36,301 bases of DNA. It comes from an uncultured Granulosicoccaceae bacterium. Its GTDB lineage: Bacteria; Pseudomonadota; Gammaproteobacteria; CALCKW01. The position numbers and the translations under genes are program-made. The stretch covers positions 1-36,301 of the forward strand of contig CALAMQ010000053.1 in the NCBI GenBank assembly GCA_937925815.1. The letters are read 5' to 3'. The notes beneath the pieces are model-generated. The model searched no databases and was not told the origin of the DNA. It saw only the letters and a program-made list of their open reading frames with translations. This document shows positions 17,879 to 26,989 of this stretch, in pieces (position 1 is the first letter of the stretch; every line of letters begins with the position of its first letter).

Positions 17879-20524
17879 TCAATGCGTTTGTGCAGGCTCG
17901 ATGAGATCGCGCGACGACACCGCCGCGCCCGAGACGTGATCCACGCCAACATCGCGTAACGCTGGCAGCAGTGACGGGTCGGCTAGGCCTTCGACGTGCA
18001 CCGCCAAGCCATCACTGCGTGCGGCATCAACGCGTGCCCGCAAGGCACGTTTACTCGCCTGCTGGCGAAGTGCCTGCGTGGCAGCCTCGGCCGACACGAC
18101 CACACCAAATTGTCCACTGAATCGTGCGCCAAGGGTGTCATCAGCGACTGCGAAGCGCCCGATCTGCGCCAGCGCCGCAATAGACGTCTCCGGTGCCGCA
18201 GTCAAGGTCGTTAGCGGCAGTTCGAAGCGCAGACCGTCTTGCCAGTTGCTTCGCTCCAGGCAGTCTGCCACCGACTCAATTAACTTGGACTCCTGCAAGA
18301 ACACTCCAGGCAAAGACAGCTGCACCCAGGCGAGATGCTCACGCGCATGGCTGTGCACATCCAACCAAGCCAGCACGCGCTCCAACACCTGCCGCTCCTC
18401 AACGCGTCGGCCGGTGCTGCCCGTGTCACCCCTGCTTGCAACTTGAAAGGGCGCCAACCGGACATCCGCGGCAACCGGTAAGCTCGCTATGCGTTGAATG
18501 TCCGCGGACGGTGAATCAGCCAGCGGCAACAGCATTTCGCGCATCAATTGAATTGATCCGCTCGCCACGGGTGCCTCACCCTGCACGCCCGGTTGATTGT
18601 CTTGGCTAACAGCGGTTCGACCACGCCCGGCGTGTTTGACGTCGTAGCAGGCCAGATCCGCATTTCGCATCACGGTTGCAAGGTCATTGCTGTCGACGTT
18701 AATCGGCGCCAGACCGATACTGGCACCGACTTGAAATTCGTCACCGTTCACCTTTAGCCGATATGCCAGCACGGCGTCACGCAGGTCTTCAGCCAACCGC
18801 TGTGCCTTTTGCATGGAGCAATTGTAAATCAGGACACCAAATTCATCCCCGCCCAAACGCCCGACCACGTCCGACTGCCGGAGGCTATCCATAAACAGAC
18901 TGCCAAGCTCGCGCAACACGGCATCACCAGCCTGGTGACCGCCGCGGTCATTGACCGCTTTGAAATGGTCGAGATCCACATAACACAGCACATGCCGTGT
19001 GTTGTGGCGTTTGGCGTCGTCGATAGCGTTGGCAAGCAAGCGTTCAAACTCACGCCGATTGACAAGCCCGGTCAGCGCGTCGTGGGAGGCGTGAAATTGC
19101 ACTTGTGCGGCGAGCTCTCGATCGCGTGTCATATCACGGCCAACACCTCTAAATCCACAAAACACACCGTCCGCGTCGAGCACCGCGTGGCAACTGTGCA
19201 CAAGAATGCGTGGATTGGATCCAGACATCATCCAGCGATACTCAAAATCCAATTGTGTTTGCCCGCTGCGCAAGGCGGTCAAATGGCGAACCCACTCTCG
19301 GCTGGTCGGCTGCGGCAAATAGCGCGAGTGAAAAGACTCGATAGACAACCCCAGAATCTCTTCAGGTTGAACACCGAAAACCGATTCAAAGCGATCAGAG
19401 AGATAGCAAAACCGCAGATCTGCGTCGAGTTCAAAGAAAAAATCAGCTGCGCTCTCGGCAAAATCGTGAAAGCGCTCGCGCTCGGCAGTCAATCCCGCCA
19501 GTTGCTGTAACACAGGCTGCTGATCGTTTAAGTACAATGCAAGCCTGGGAAGACCTGCGACCTGGACCCAACTGGCCGTCAGTTGGAGCGGCAAGTCACC
19601 GCCGCCTTGTCGGCGCCAGCGACACGACACAGCGTCGCGGTTATCGGCGCACTCGGCGAGTTGTGCGAGCAGCGACATAGGCAACACCGTGTGCTCACAC
19701 AGCGCTTCAGCTGATCCATAACCGAGCAAACTTGCCGCCGACGCGTTGGCGTGTGTCACGCGCTGACCATCCATCAGCAAGGTGCCCGTTGGCGAGCTGT
19801 CGAGCAACAGCTTCGCTATCGATTCGGGTCTGGCCAGTGGTTCTGGAGAGGCCTGTGGGACCGCGCGCTCGGAGGCCGCAACGCTCAGTGGCACCAGCAT
19901 TACACAGCGCTGGCGATGCCACCGCAGCGGCATACACCAACAGGCAGCACACCGATCACCATCGAGGGTGACTGTGACCTGAGCAGGCTGTGGCAGCAAG
20001 TCGAGGTCTTGGCGCTCGAACCACGCACGCCATTGACCGATTTCAGGCAGTTGAGACAATACGGTGGCGTGCCCACCAAGACCGCGTAACCAAGCGTGAG
20101 CGCTCTTGTCTGCGCGCAATATCGACGCTGGCCGCACCACCGCGACACCGAATGCACGCGCGAACAATGATTCCGGTGCAACGCTGCGCAAATGCGCAAG
20201 CAGGTTTGGCGCAGACACCACTTCAATGTCAACGCCGTCTTGGGACTCTGTTGGCTGCTGCACCATCCAGGCACCGGCACGACCGTGCGCCACCATTGGC
20301 GTCACGCTGTGGACAGCCTCAAGCAGAACCAGCCGCTGCGAGGCTTCCCACTCCGTTGAGCGTGAAGCCCTTAACAACTCGGAGTCTGTGCGGCCAATCA
20401 CCTCCGCGGGATCTCGGCCACCGAGTAAGGTCGCGTAGCTCGGCGAACAGGCACGGTACACCAGCGCACGGTCTTTGCGCGCGCGCACCCGGCCTGACGA
20501 CTCCTCGCTCTGACTGCTCTTCAC
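17879..20524 (-). CDS. PAS-PAS-GGDEF diguanylate cyclase with degenerate EAL domain
   Basis: 881 aa from GTG 20524. No transmembrane segment is obvious. A possible PAS-like region (about 20-60) is followed by PAS domains at about 232-340 and 351-470, then a GGDEF domain (about 475-640) with intact GGDEF at 558-562 and the inhibitory-site RxxD (R549, D552) five residues before it. It should therefore make cyclic di-GMP and be product-inhibited. The C-terminal 220 residues resemble an EAL domain: the end VEGLADPSLLPALRDVGVDH aligns with the usual EGVET...GCD segment. The EAL triad and metal ligands are not recognisable, so it is probably a non-catalytic sensor. The start abuts the plus-strand region leading to the aminotransferase. 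Confidence 0.88.
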   Translation of the reverse strand: MKSSQSEESSGRVRARKDRALVYRACSPSYATLLGGRDPAEVIGRTDSELLRASRSTEWEASQRLVLLEAVHSVTPMVAHGRAGAWMVQQPTESQDGVDIEVVSAPNLLAHLRSVAPESLFARAFGVAVVRPASILRADKSAHAWLRGLGGHATVLSQLPEIGQWRAWFERQDLDLLPQPAQVTVTLDGDRCAACWCMPLRWHRQRCVMLVPLSVAASERAVPQASPEPLARPESIAKLLLDSSPTGTLLMDGQRVTHANASAASLLGYGSAEALCEHTVLPMSLLAQLAECADNRDAVSCRWRRQGGGDLPLQLTASWVQVAGLPRLALYLNDQQPVLQQLAGLTAERERFHDFAESAADFFFELDADLRFCYLSDRFESVFGVQPEEILGLSIESFHSRYLPQPTSREWVRHLTALRSGQTQLDFEYRWMMSGSNPRILVHSCHAVLDADGVFCGFRGVGRDMTRDRELAAQVQFHASHDALTGLVNRREFERLLANAIDDAKRHNTRHVLCYVDLDHFKAVNDRGGHQAGDAVLRELGSLFMDSLRQSDVVGRLGGDEFGVLIYNCSMQKAQRLAEDLRDAVLAYRLKVNGDEFQVGASIGLAPINVDSNDLATVMRNADLACYDVKHAGRGRTAVSQDNQPGVQGEAPVASGSIQLMREMLLPLADSPSADIQRIASLPVAADVRLAPFQVASRGDTGSTGRRVEERQVLERVLAWLDVHSHAREHLAWVQLSLPGVFLQESKLIESVADCLERSNWQDGLRFELPLTTLTAAPETSIAALAQIGRFAVADDTLGARFSGQFGVVVSAEAATQALRQQASKRALRARVDAARSDGLAVHVEGLADPSLLPALRDVGVDHVSGAAVSSRDLIEPAQTH

Positions 20525-20740
20525 TTGTCGCGTATCCCACTTCGACTCCGTCTCTCAGCCGGCTTACAGGCGCAGCGAGAGACCACTCGCCAGCCTACGC
20601 CTGACGACGCCGAGACGGCGTGTCCCAGTTCACATCTCTCTGTGCTGATCACCTCGCCAATGGCCAAGCTGACGCCGACGCGATTGCCAACCGCGTCGAC
20701 CCACGCCAAACTGCGGCCCTTGCACAGGCTGGAGCGCACC

Positions 20741-22102
20741 GTGACCCGCAATCTGCACCAACTCGACCAACAACACGTCATTCATCCCTACACCAACTTG
20801 GCCGCGCACCGCGAGAGCGGTCCGTTGATGTTGTGTCGCGGAGAGGGTGTGTATGTATTCGACGACGAGGACAACCGGTTTATAGAGGGCATGGCGGGGC
20901 TCTGGTGCGCATCGTTGGGGTACAGCGAGACCCGCCTAGCAGAGGCCGCCGCACGCCAATTCGCCACCCTGCCTTTCTCCCACCTCTTCGCCCACCGCGC
21001 AACCCCACCCGCCATTGAGCTTGCTGCCGCTCTCGCCGATATGACCCCACCCGGTCTCAACCGCGTGTTTACCGTGAACTCTGGCTCCGAGGCTGTGGAC
21101 GCGGCCATCAAGATGGTGTGGTTCTACAACAACGCGCTGAATCGACCGGACAAGAAAACGTTCCTCGCGCGCAACCGTGCCTACCACGGCGTCACGGTCG
21201 CGGCCGGCAGCCTCACCGGCCTGCCCTACGTACACAACGGATTCGACTTGCCGCGTGGCACGATGGTCCACCACCTGAGCACCCCGCACCACTACCGCTA
21301 CGCCGAGCCGGGTGAATCAGAAGAGGCCTTCACAGATCGCTTGGTGGAAGAGCTGCGCGCCACTATTGAACGCGAGGGTGCCGAGACCATCGCGGCGTTT
21401 ATAGCCGAACCCGTCATGGGCGCCGGTGGCGTCTTGATCCCGCCAGTTGGTTACTTTGAAAAAATGCAAGCCGTGTTGCGCGAGAACGACATACTGTGCA
21501 TCAGCGACGAGGTCATCAACGGCTTTGGTCGCACTGGCGAACTCTTTGGTTGCAGCCGATTTGGTTTTCAGCCGGACATAATCACCTGCGCCAAGCAATT
21601 GAGCTCAGCCTATATCCCAATTGGCGCCGTGGTCGCCGCCGACCACGTCTACAACGCCCTAGAAGAATACAGTGGCGCACTTGGCATGTTTGGCACTGGC
21701 AACACCTACGGCGGCCACCCGGTTGCCTCGGCGGTGGCTCTGGAAACATTGAAGATCTACGCCGAGCGGGACATCGTTGGCATGGTGCGAGCGCGAGAGC
21801 CACAGTTTCTAGCAAGACTTGCCGCACTCTCGGAACACCCCTTGGTTGGCGACGCCCGCGGCGTCGGCCTGATCGGGGCAGTGGAGTTGGTCAAAGACAA
21901 GGCGACGCGAGAACAGTATCCACCCGAGCAAAAAGTCGCAGCGCAAGTCGCGGCCGCCTGCGTAAATCACGGTTTAATTCTGCGCCCAACCCCCGGTGAC
22001 GCGGTCGCCATGTGTCCGCCGCTGATCATCTCCGAATCAGAGCTCGATGCGTTGTTCGACGCACTGACAGCCGCTTTGGATGACGTCGCGGCGCGACTCT
22101 AA
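20741..22102 (+). CDS. Class III PLP-dependent aminotransferase
   Basis: 453 aa from GTG 20741, which has GGAG six bases upstream and matches the family N-terminus (NLHQLDQQHVIHPYTNL). The frame is open back to 20525, but those 72 residues look non-coding and include no family sequence. The fold-type I core shows GMAGLWCASLGY, NSGSEAVDAAIKM, AYHGVTVAAGSLTG, FIAEPVMGAGG, SDEVINGFGRTG and ITCAKQLSSAYIPIG, where K285 forms the Schiff base with PLP. Such enzymes move amino groups from omega-amino acids, polyamines, taurine or similar donors to pyruvate or 2-oxoglutarate. The substrate is not determined. The 20525-20740 stretch is the divergent promoter region shared with the GGDEF gene. Confidence 0.92.
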   Translation: MTRNLHQLDQQHVIHPYTNLAAHRESGPLMLCRGEGVYVFDDEDNRFIEGMAGLWCASLGYSETRLAEAAARQFATLPFSHLFAHRATPPAIELAAALADMTPPGLNRVFTVNSGSEAVDAAIKMVWFYNNALNRPDKKTFLARNRAYHGVTVAAGSLTGLPYVHNGFDLPRGTMVHHLSTPHHYRYAEPGESEEAFTDRLVEELRATIEREGAETIAAFIAEPVMGAGGVLIPPVGYFEKMQAVLRENDILCISDEVINGFGRTGELFGCSRFGFQPDIITCAKQLSSAYIPIGAVVAADHVYNALEEYSGALGMFGTGNTYGGHPVASAVALETLKIYAERDIVGMVRAREPQFLARLAALSEHPLVGDARGVGLIGAVELVKDKATREQYPPEQKVAAQVAAACVNHGLILRPTPGDAVAMCPPLIISESELDALFDALTAALDDVAARL

Positions 22103-22249
22103 ACGCTTTGCAGTGCCTAATACGTGTTTCCGCGTAAATATCGACGCGGCGCGCTTGGCTGTGGAACCGTTGGCATTGGTGGTGATCTGAACACCCAAGC
22201 TTCTCTTTCACACCGTTGAACCAACGCGCGCGATCTACACTGAGACACC

Positions 22250-24130
22250 ATGACATCGATTCCCCAGCAAGCCACAACTCCCACCCTGAGAAGGCTTGTC
22301 CAGCTCGCCTGGACCTTGCTACTTGGCGGGGTGCTGCTGTTCTCAAGCGCGCACGCAAACAGCCTGTTAAACAATATTTTTGGCGGTGGCCAAGACGAGC
22401 TCATGGACCCCAACGACGCTTTCGCAATTGGTCCAGTGTTGGCCGACGAGCGCAGCGTACTGCTCTCAATCACAGCAGCAGAGGGCTATTTCCTCTATCG
22501 CGACAAATTCGCGTTCCAATCAGCAACGGACGGAGTGCAGTTGGGTGAGCCAGTGATTCCACCTGGCAAGGTCAAACAAGACGAGTTCTTCGGTTTGGTC
22601 GAGACCCACCGCGGACAGCTAGACATCACCGTCCCGCTGCTTGCCAACGCCAACGGCGCCCAGTCGATGGAATTGCTGATCGTAAATCAAGGCTGTGCCG
22701 ACATCGGCGTTTGCTTCCCGCCGCAACAACGCTCGGTAACAGTGGATTTGCCACCCGGCGCGGGTCTTGGCGAGAGCACTGCCACCGCCTCGAGCAGCCT
22801 CGCGGCCGCTGCGCCCACTGCGACTGAATCGGCCGCAATCGCCTATGTCTCTGAGCAGGACGCGTTGGCGAGTCAACTGAGCCAGGACGCCCTGTTGCCA
22901 ACCTTGGTGTTGTTTTTTGGACTGGGTTTGCTGCTTGCTTTCACGCCCTGCGTCTTCCCGATGATCCCCATCCTGTCCGGCATCATCGCCGGCCAAGGCC
23001 CCGAGGTGACAACGCGACGCGCGCTGGTGTTGTCGCTGGTTTACGTGCTCGCGATGGCGCTCACATACTCGGTTATTGGGGTCTTAGTCGGCCTCTCGGG
23101 CAGCAACATTCAAGCGCTGTTTCAAACACCTTGGATCATCTACAGCTTTGCCGCGGTGTACGTGCTCCTGAGCTTGTCGATGTTCGGCTTCTACGAATTG
23201 CAAATGCCCACAGCCGTGCAATCTCGTTTGACCCGGCTCAGCCATGGTCAGCACAGTGGCACCTACGCGGGCGTTGGTGTGATGGGCGTTCTCTCCGCGT
23301 TGATCGTCGGCCCCTGCATCACCGCGCCCTTGGTCGGCGCGCTTATCTATATCAGTTCCACCGGCGATGCGACCGTCGGCGGGCTCGCCCTGTTTGCACT
23401 GAGTCTCGGCATGGGCGCGCCGCTCCTGGCAATTGGTGCCTCGGCCGGCAAGTGGTTGCCGCGTGCTGGCGCATGGATGGAGACGGTCAAAGCCGTGTTC
23501 GGCGTGCTGTTGCTCGCGATGGCCATCTGGATGCTCGATCGCACCGTGCCAGGTCAAGTCACATTGGCGCTGTCCGGTGTGCTCGCAATCTGCACAGGCG
23601 TCTACCTCGGCGCCTTTGATCCCGCACTCGAGCCATGGCGAAAACTGTCCAAGGGCTTAGGAATGGTGTTGGCGTTGGTTGGCGGGCTCTGGGTGATCGG
23701 CGCGGCAACCGGTGACGGGCGATTGACAGCGCCGCTTGCGGGCCTGGGCGGTGGCGTCGCGCCGCAAGCTGAGCACGTCACTTTCCAACAAGTTGCCTCG
23801 AGCAATGAACTCGAGCAAGCACTGGCACTGAGCGGCGGTCGCGCCACCCTACTCGATTTCTACGCTGATTGGTGCGTAGCCTGTAAAGAGATGGAGGCTT
23901 TCACGTTTACCGACGCAGCAGTCGCGGCAAAAATGCGGGAATTCCAGTTGCTACAGGTCGATGTCACAGACAACAACGAAGACCACCAAGCCTTGCTGAA
24001 ATCGTTGGGACTGTTTGGACCGCCCGCGATTCTGTTCTTCGATCCAGAGGGCGGTGAGTACGCGAACGCGCGGGTGGTGGGTTTCCAGAACGCCGAGCGC
24101 TTTCTCGCCCACCTCTCTCGAATCCAATAG
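22250..24130 (+). CDS. dsbD: Thiol:disulfide interchange protein DsbD
   Basis: 626 aa from ATG 22250. After a signal sequence (about 1-36, ending SSAHA) comes the periplasmic alpha domain with C149 and C155 (GCADIGVC). Next are eight or so membrane helices carrying the central pair C234 (TPCVFPMIPILSG) and C356 (GPCITAP), then a C-terminal periplasmic thioredoxin domain with WCVACKEME (C542, C545). DsbD passes electrons from cytoplasmic thioredoxin to DsbC, DsbG and cytochrome c maturation proteins. All six redox cysteines are present. The short 22103-22249 region carries its promoter. Confidence 0.95.
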   Translation: MTSIPQQATTPTLRRLVQLAWTLLLGGVLLFSSAHANSLLNNIFGGGQDELMDPNDAFAIGPVLADERSVLLSITAAEGYFLYRDKFAFQSATDGVQLGEPVIPPGKVKQDEFFGLVETHRGQLDITVPLLANANGAQSMELLIVNQGCADIGVCFPPQQRSVTVDLPPGAGLGESTATASSSLAAAAPTATESAAIAYVSEQDALASQLSQDALLPTLVLFFGLGLLLAFTPCVFPMIPILSGIIAGQGPEVTTRRALVLSLVYVLAMALTYSVIGVLVGLSGSNIQALFQTPWIIYSFAAVYVLLSLSMFGFYELQMPTAVQSRLTRLSHGQHSGTYAGVGVMGVLSALIVGPCITAPLVGALIYISSTGDATVGGLALFALSLGMGAPLLAIGASAGKWLPRAGAWMETVKAVFGVLLLAMAIWMLDRTVPGQVTLALSGVLAICTGVYLGAFDPALEPWRKLSKGLGMVLALVGGLWVIGAATGDGRLTAPLAGLGGGVAPQAEHVTFQQVASSNELEQALALSGGRATLLDFYADWCVACKEMEAFTFTDAAVAAKMREFQLLQVDVTDNNEDHQALLKSLGLFGPPAILFFDPEGGEYANARVVGFQNAERFLAHLSRIQ

Positions 24131-24220
24131 GGCCCGTGGCACTGGGGTTGCCGCGATGCCAAGTGCTGCGGCGCTAAAAGCGGCCACGGCACGGGGAAGA
24201 AAATCGAGAGGCGCCTTCCT

Positions 24221-24274
24221 TGGCAGCTCACCAGCAAGCGAATGTCGCTGCCAGCGCAGGGAGTCCGTTCCCTG
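24221..24274. other. Hairpins in the dsbD / phosphatase convergent region
   Basis: Between two convergent genes (24131-24328) there are inverted repeats: TGGCAGC (24221-24227) with GCTGCCA (24247-24253), and CAGGGA (24257-24262) with TCCCTG (24269-24274). Neither has a T run. They may act in termination, but this is a weak call, and nothing else is seen in this gap. Confidence 0.3.
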
Positions 24275-24328
24275 GACCTCTCTGAATTGACATCATTCAA
24301 TTTGCAGGCCAACACCCACCGATGTGGA

Positions 24329-24952
24329 TCACATCAACGCGTCTCCGCCCGGTGTGAAGGCGATGAATTGTCGCCCACCGTCTGCATCCACCGACACCGT
24401 AAATTGCGCACAATTGTCAGCGAGCGGATCCTGCCAAACGTGATCGAGCGGCCTGTCGGCAATGGCACAGTAGACCGCCTTTATCAGCGCGCCATGGCTG
24501 ACCGCTAGCACCTTTGCACCGCGGTGCGCGGCAGCAATTGCGTCAATCGCCGCAAGCCCGCGCTGTTGCAGTTGCAAAAACGTCTCAGCGCCGTCGAGAC
24601 TGAATTGACCGGGCCTGTGCTTAAAGTCTTCAAACTCTGCCGGCCATATCTCTGCCACATACTGTCGCAAGTGTCCCTGCCATGGACCGAGGTGGATCTC
24701 CCGCAGTGCATCTCGATACACCGGTGTGCAGCGACGCCCGCGCAATAATCCCTCAAGTGTCTGGCGGGTTCGCAACGCACTGCTGCAATAGACGGCATCA
24801 AAATCACTCAGCTCCAGCCGCGCGCCGAATGCACGCGCCTGTGCCCACCCAGTTTCAGTCAACCGCGACTCTGCTTGCCCTTGGACACGTTCGGTTGCAT
24901 TCCAGTCTGTCTGCCCGTGCCGGACAAGGTGTATTTCTGTCTGTGCCTGCAT
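24329..24952 (-). CDS. Histidine phosphatase family protein
   Basis: 207 aa from ATG 24952 (a GTG four codons earlier is possible). The catalytic LVRHGQTDWN supplies the phosphorylated His (H12), followed by SSALRTRQT (the Arg), REIHLGPWQG and the second His in AVSHGALIKA. This is the phosphoglycerate mutase-like superfamily. By length and motif it resembles GpmB- or CobC-like phosphatases. CobC (alpha-ribazole phosphatase of B12 synthesis) would be interesting beside the corrinoid genes, but no cobalamin synthesis genes lie here and the substrate cannot be told. It is divergent from the GlxA-type regulator, 101 bp away. Confidence 0.88.
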   Translation of the reverse strand: MQAQTEIHLVRHGQTDWNATERVQGQAESRLTETGWAQARAFGARLELSDFDAVYCSSALRTRQTLEGLLRGRRCTPVYRDALREIHLGPWQGHLRQYVAEIWPAEFEDFKHRPGQFSLDGAETFLQLQQRGLAAIDAIAAAHRGAKVLAVSHGALIKAVYCAIADRPLDHVWQDPLADNCAQFTVSVDADGGRQFIAFTPGGDALM

Positions 24953-24998
24953 TGATCCACTCACTACACATGATGGCCGGAGTTACGCCATTGTCCGG

Positions 24999-25004
24999 TA
25001 TACT
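24999..25004 (+). promoter_or_regulatory. Candidate -10 element of the GlxA-type regulator
   Basis: TATACT matches five of six bases of the -10 consensus and lies about 37 bp before the strong ribosome site AGGGAGG (25041-25047). No matching -35 element is found at 16-18 bp, as is common for activator-dependent promoters. Confidence 0.3.
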
Positions 25005-25053
25005 CGGGCGAAAAACACCCACGTCCAATGACCGGTCACTAGGGAGGCTTCCG

Positions 25054-26040
25054 TTGCCCCGGCCCACGTCAACACAGCAACAGCGCGCGCACCGTGTCGC
25101 CGTGATATTGGTGCCAGAGTTTTCCTTGTTGGCTTTCAGTTGCACAACTGACCCGCTGCGCTCAGCCAACCGCGTATCGGGCGACACCCTGTACGAGTGG
25201 CGTGTCTACACACTCGACGGCAAGGCACAGCGCAGCAGCAGCGGAATCGAAATCGCAAGTGACGGTCAACCCGATCTCAGCTGGCCAGACACGGTTTTGG
25301 TATGCGGGGGATTGGACCTCAACCGCAGCCTGTGCGAACCCTACCACCGCACGATGCACCGATATGCCAATCGCGGCATCCGCATAGGCGGCGTCAGCAC
25401 AGGTGGGTATTTGCTGGCAAGCGCAGGGCTACTCGACGGATACCGATGCACCTTGCACTGGGAGTACATCGGAAGCTTTGCCGAGGACTACCCCAACCTC
25501 GACATCAGCGACCAGGTCTATGTCATTGACCGCAACCGGGTCACGAGTTCTGGTGGCACCGCCGCGATGGACATGATGCTCGCTATCGTCGCCGCAGAGC
25601 ACGGCGAGGAACTCGCCACACAAATTGCCAGCCAGTTCATCCACGAACGTGCCCGCACTGGATCGGAGCATCAGCGCATTGCCGAAGACACCTTAAACGC
25701 CAGGCAATCCCAGAAAATGGCCGATGCCATTTCATTGATGCGCGAGAACATGGAGACACCTCTGACACCGCGCGAGTTGGCGCAACAAGTCAATCTCTCG
25801 TTGCGCCAGCTTGAACGGCTGTTCAGAAAATACAAGGACGACACGCCCCAACACTACTACCTTTTGCAAAGGCTCGAGCAAGCGCACCGCTACATCATCC
25901 AAACTGGCATGCCGCTTATCGATGTCGCAGTTGCAGTGGGCTTTGTCTCACAGTCCCATTTCACTAAGTGCTATCGCGACAAGTATGGCCGCACGCCCTT
26001 GCAAAACCGTCGGCTACACGACCAACTCCAACCCGAATGA
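25054..26040 (+). CDS. GlxA-family transcriptional regulator (DJ-1/PfpI domain plus AraC HTH)
   Basis: 328 aa from TTG 25054, which has a near-perfect ribosome site AGGGAGG six bases upstream. The frame is open to 24682 but without family sequence. Residues of about 15-190 form a DJ-1/PfpI-like amidotransferase fold (VAVILVPEFSLLAFSCTTDPL ... GVSTGGYLLASAGLL), with Thr in place of the usual nucleophile Cys, so it is probably a ligand-binding domain. The C-terminal 100 residues hold the two AraC-type helix-turn-helices (LTPRELAQQVNLSLRQLERLF; IDVAVAVGFVSQSHFTKCYR). Relatives such as GbdR and CdhR respond to glycine betaine and carnitine metabolites, which would suit the nearby methyl-transfer genes. 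The ligand is not known. ghrA-like follows 13 bp later. Confidence 0.9.
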   Translation: MPRPTSTQQQRAHRVAVILVPEFSLLAFSCTTDPLRSANRVSGDTLYEWRVYTLDGKAQRSSSGIEIASDGQPDLSWPDTVLVCGGLDLNRSLCEPYHRTMHRYANRGIRIGGVSTGGYLLASAGLLDGYRCTLHWEYIGSFAEDYPNLDISDQVYVIDRNRVTSSGGTAAMDMMLAIVAAEHGEELATQIASQFIHERARTGSEHQRIAEDTLNARQSQKMADAISLMRENMETPLTPRELAQQVNLSLRQLERLFRKYKDDTPQHYYLLQRLEQAHRYIIQTGMPLIDVAVAVGFVSQSHFTKCYRDKYGRTPLQNRRLHDQLQPE

Positions 26041-26053
26041 CGCGGCAACGGCC

Positions 26054-26989
26054 TTGAACATCCTGATCAGCATGCCACCACAGCAGGCCGACAAAGCGGC
26101 GCAATGGGCCACGGCCATGCAATCGCGCCTGCCCAGCGCCACAGTGTCCATCGACAACGGCGGCGAGATCACGCAGACAGTCGACTACCTGCTCACTTGG
26201 CAACCGCGAGCGGATTTATTGTCCCAACTCACGCACGCGCGTGCACTGTTCACGGCCAGTGCCGGTGTCGATGCCCTGTTACACGACCCAAATTTGCCAG
26301 CGTGCCCAGTCATTCGGCTTCGAGATGCCGGCATGGGTGAGCAAATGGCGGACTATGCGCTCTATGCCTGTCTGCATTACGCACGCGGATTTGATCGTAT
26401 GCGGGCCGAACAAACCCGGAGTCAATGGACACCATCCGCTGGCGCGACATCACGCAAGCCCACAGCGGGCGTGCTTGGCCTTGGCACCTTGGGCTGCGTC
26501 GTGGCAAAAGCATTGGTGGCGCACCGCTTTCCTGTGCGTGGGTGGTCGCGACGTCAGCGTGAGCTTGACGGTGTGCTCAGCTTTGCCGGATCCGAACAGC
26601 TGCCAGACTTTCTAGCGGCCTGCGACATTTTGATTTGTCTGCTGCCGCTGACGCCAGACACCCATCATCTGATGAACGCCAACGCGTTTGCGCAATTGCC
26701 CAGCGGCGCCTGTGTGGTCAACCTTGCCCGCGGCGACATTCTTGTCGAAGCAGACTTGCTGGCAGCGTTGGACAGCGGGCACCTGCGCGGCGCGATGCTC
26801 GACGTATTTGCTGAAGAACCGTTACCCAGCAGCCACCCGTTCTGGCACCACCCCAGCGTGACTGTGACCCCACACATCGCCGCTGAAACCTTGGTTGAGC
26901 CCGGAGCAGATCAAATTGCACGCAACATCGAGCGCTTGGAACAGGGTAAACCCGCGATTGGATGCGTGGACAGGACCGCGGGTTACTGA
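26054..26989 (+). CDS. GhrA-like glyoxylate/hydroxypyruvate reductase
   Basis: 311 aa from TTG 26054 (MNILISMPP), 13 bp after the regulator gene; E. coli GhrA is 312 aa. The TTG start has no strong ribosome site, and ATG 26072 is an alternative. The NAD(P)-binding motif GLGTLG follows AGVLG. Catalytic residues are in the expected places: Arg in NLARGDILVEADLL, Glu in DVFAEEPLP, and His in VTVTPHIAA. The family reduces glyoxylate and hydroxypyruvate to glycolate and glycerate using NADPH. Coupling to the GlxA-type regulator suggests that regulator controls it. It overlaps the end of the minus-strand CNB gene by 7 bp. Confidence 0.85.
   Translation: MNILISMPPQQADKAAQWATAMQSRLPSATVSIDNGGEITQTVDYLLTWQPRADLLSQLTHARALFTASAGVDALLHDPNLPACPVIRLRDAGMGEQMADYALYACLHYARGFDRMRAEQTRSQWTPSAGATSRKPTAGVLGLGTLGCVVAKALVAHRFPVRGWSRRQRELDGVLSFAGSEQLPDFLAACDILICLLPLTPDTHHLMNANAFAQLPSGACVVNLARGDILVEADLLAALDSGHLRGAMLDVFAEEPLPSSHPFWHHPSVTVTPHIAAETLVEPGADQIARNIERLEQGKPAIGCVDRTAGY

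Noticed and set aside
20525-20740. 72-residue N-terminal extension of the aminotransferase
   Set aside because: No family member has it, the composition looks non-coding, and GTG 20741 has a good ribosome site.
24329-24952. Assigning the histidine phosphatase as CobC of B12 synthesis
   Set aside because: The motif set is shared by many phosphatases and no other cobalamin synthesis gene is in the window.
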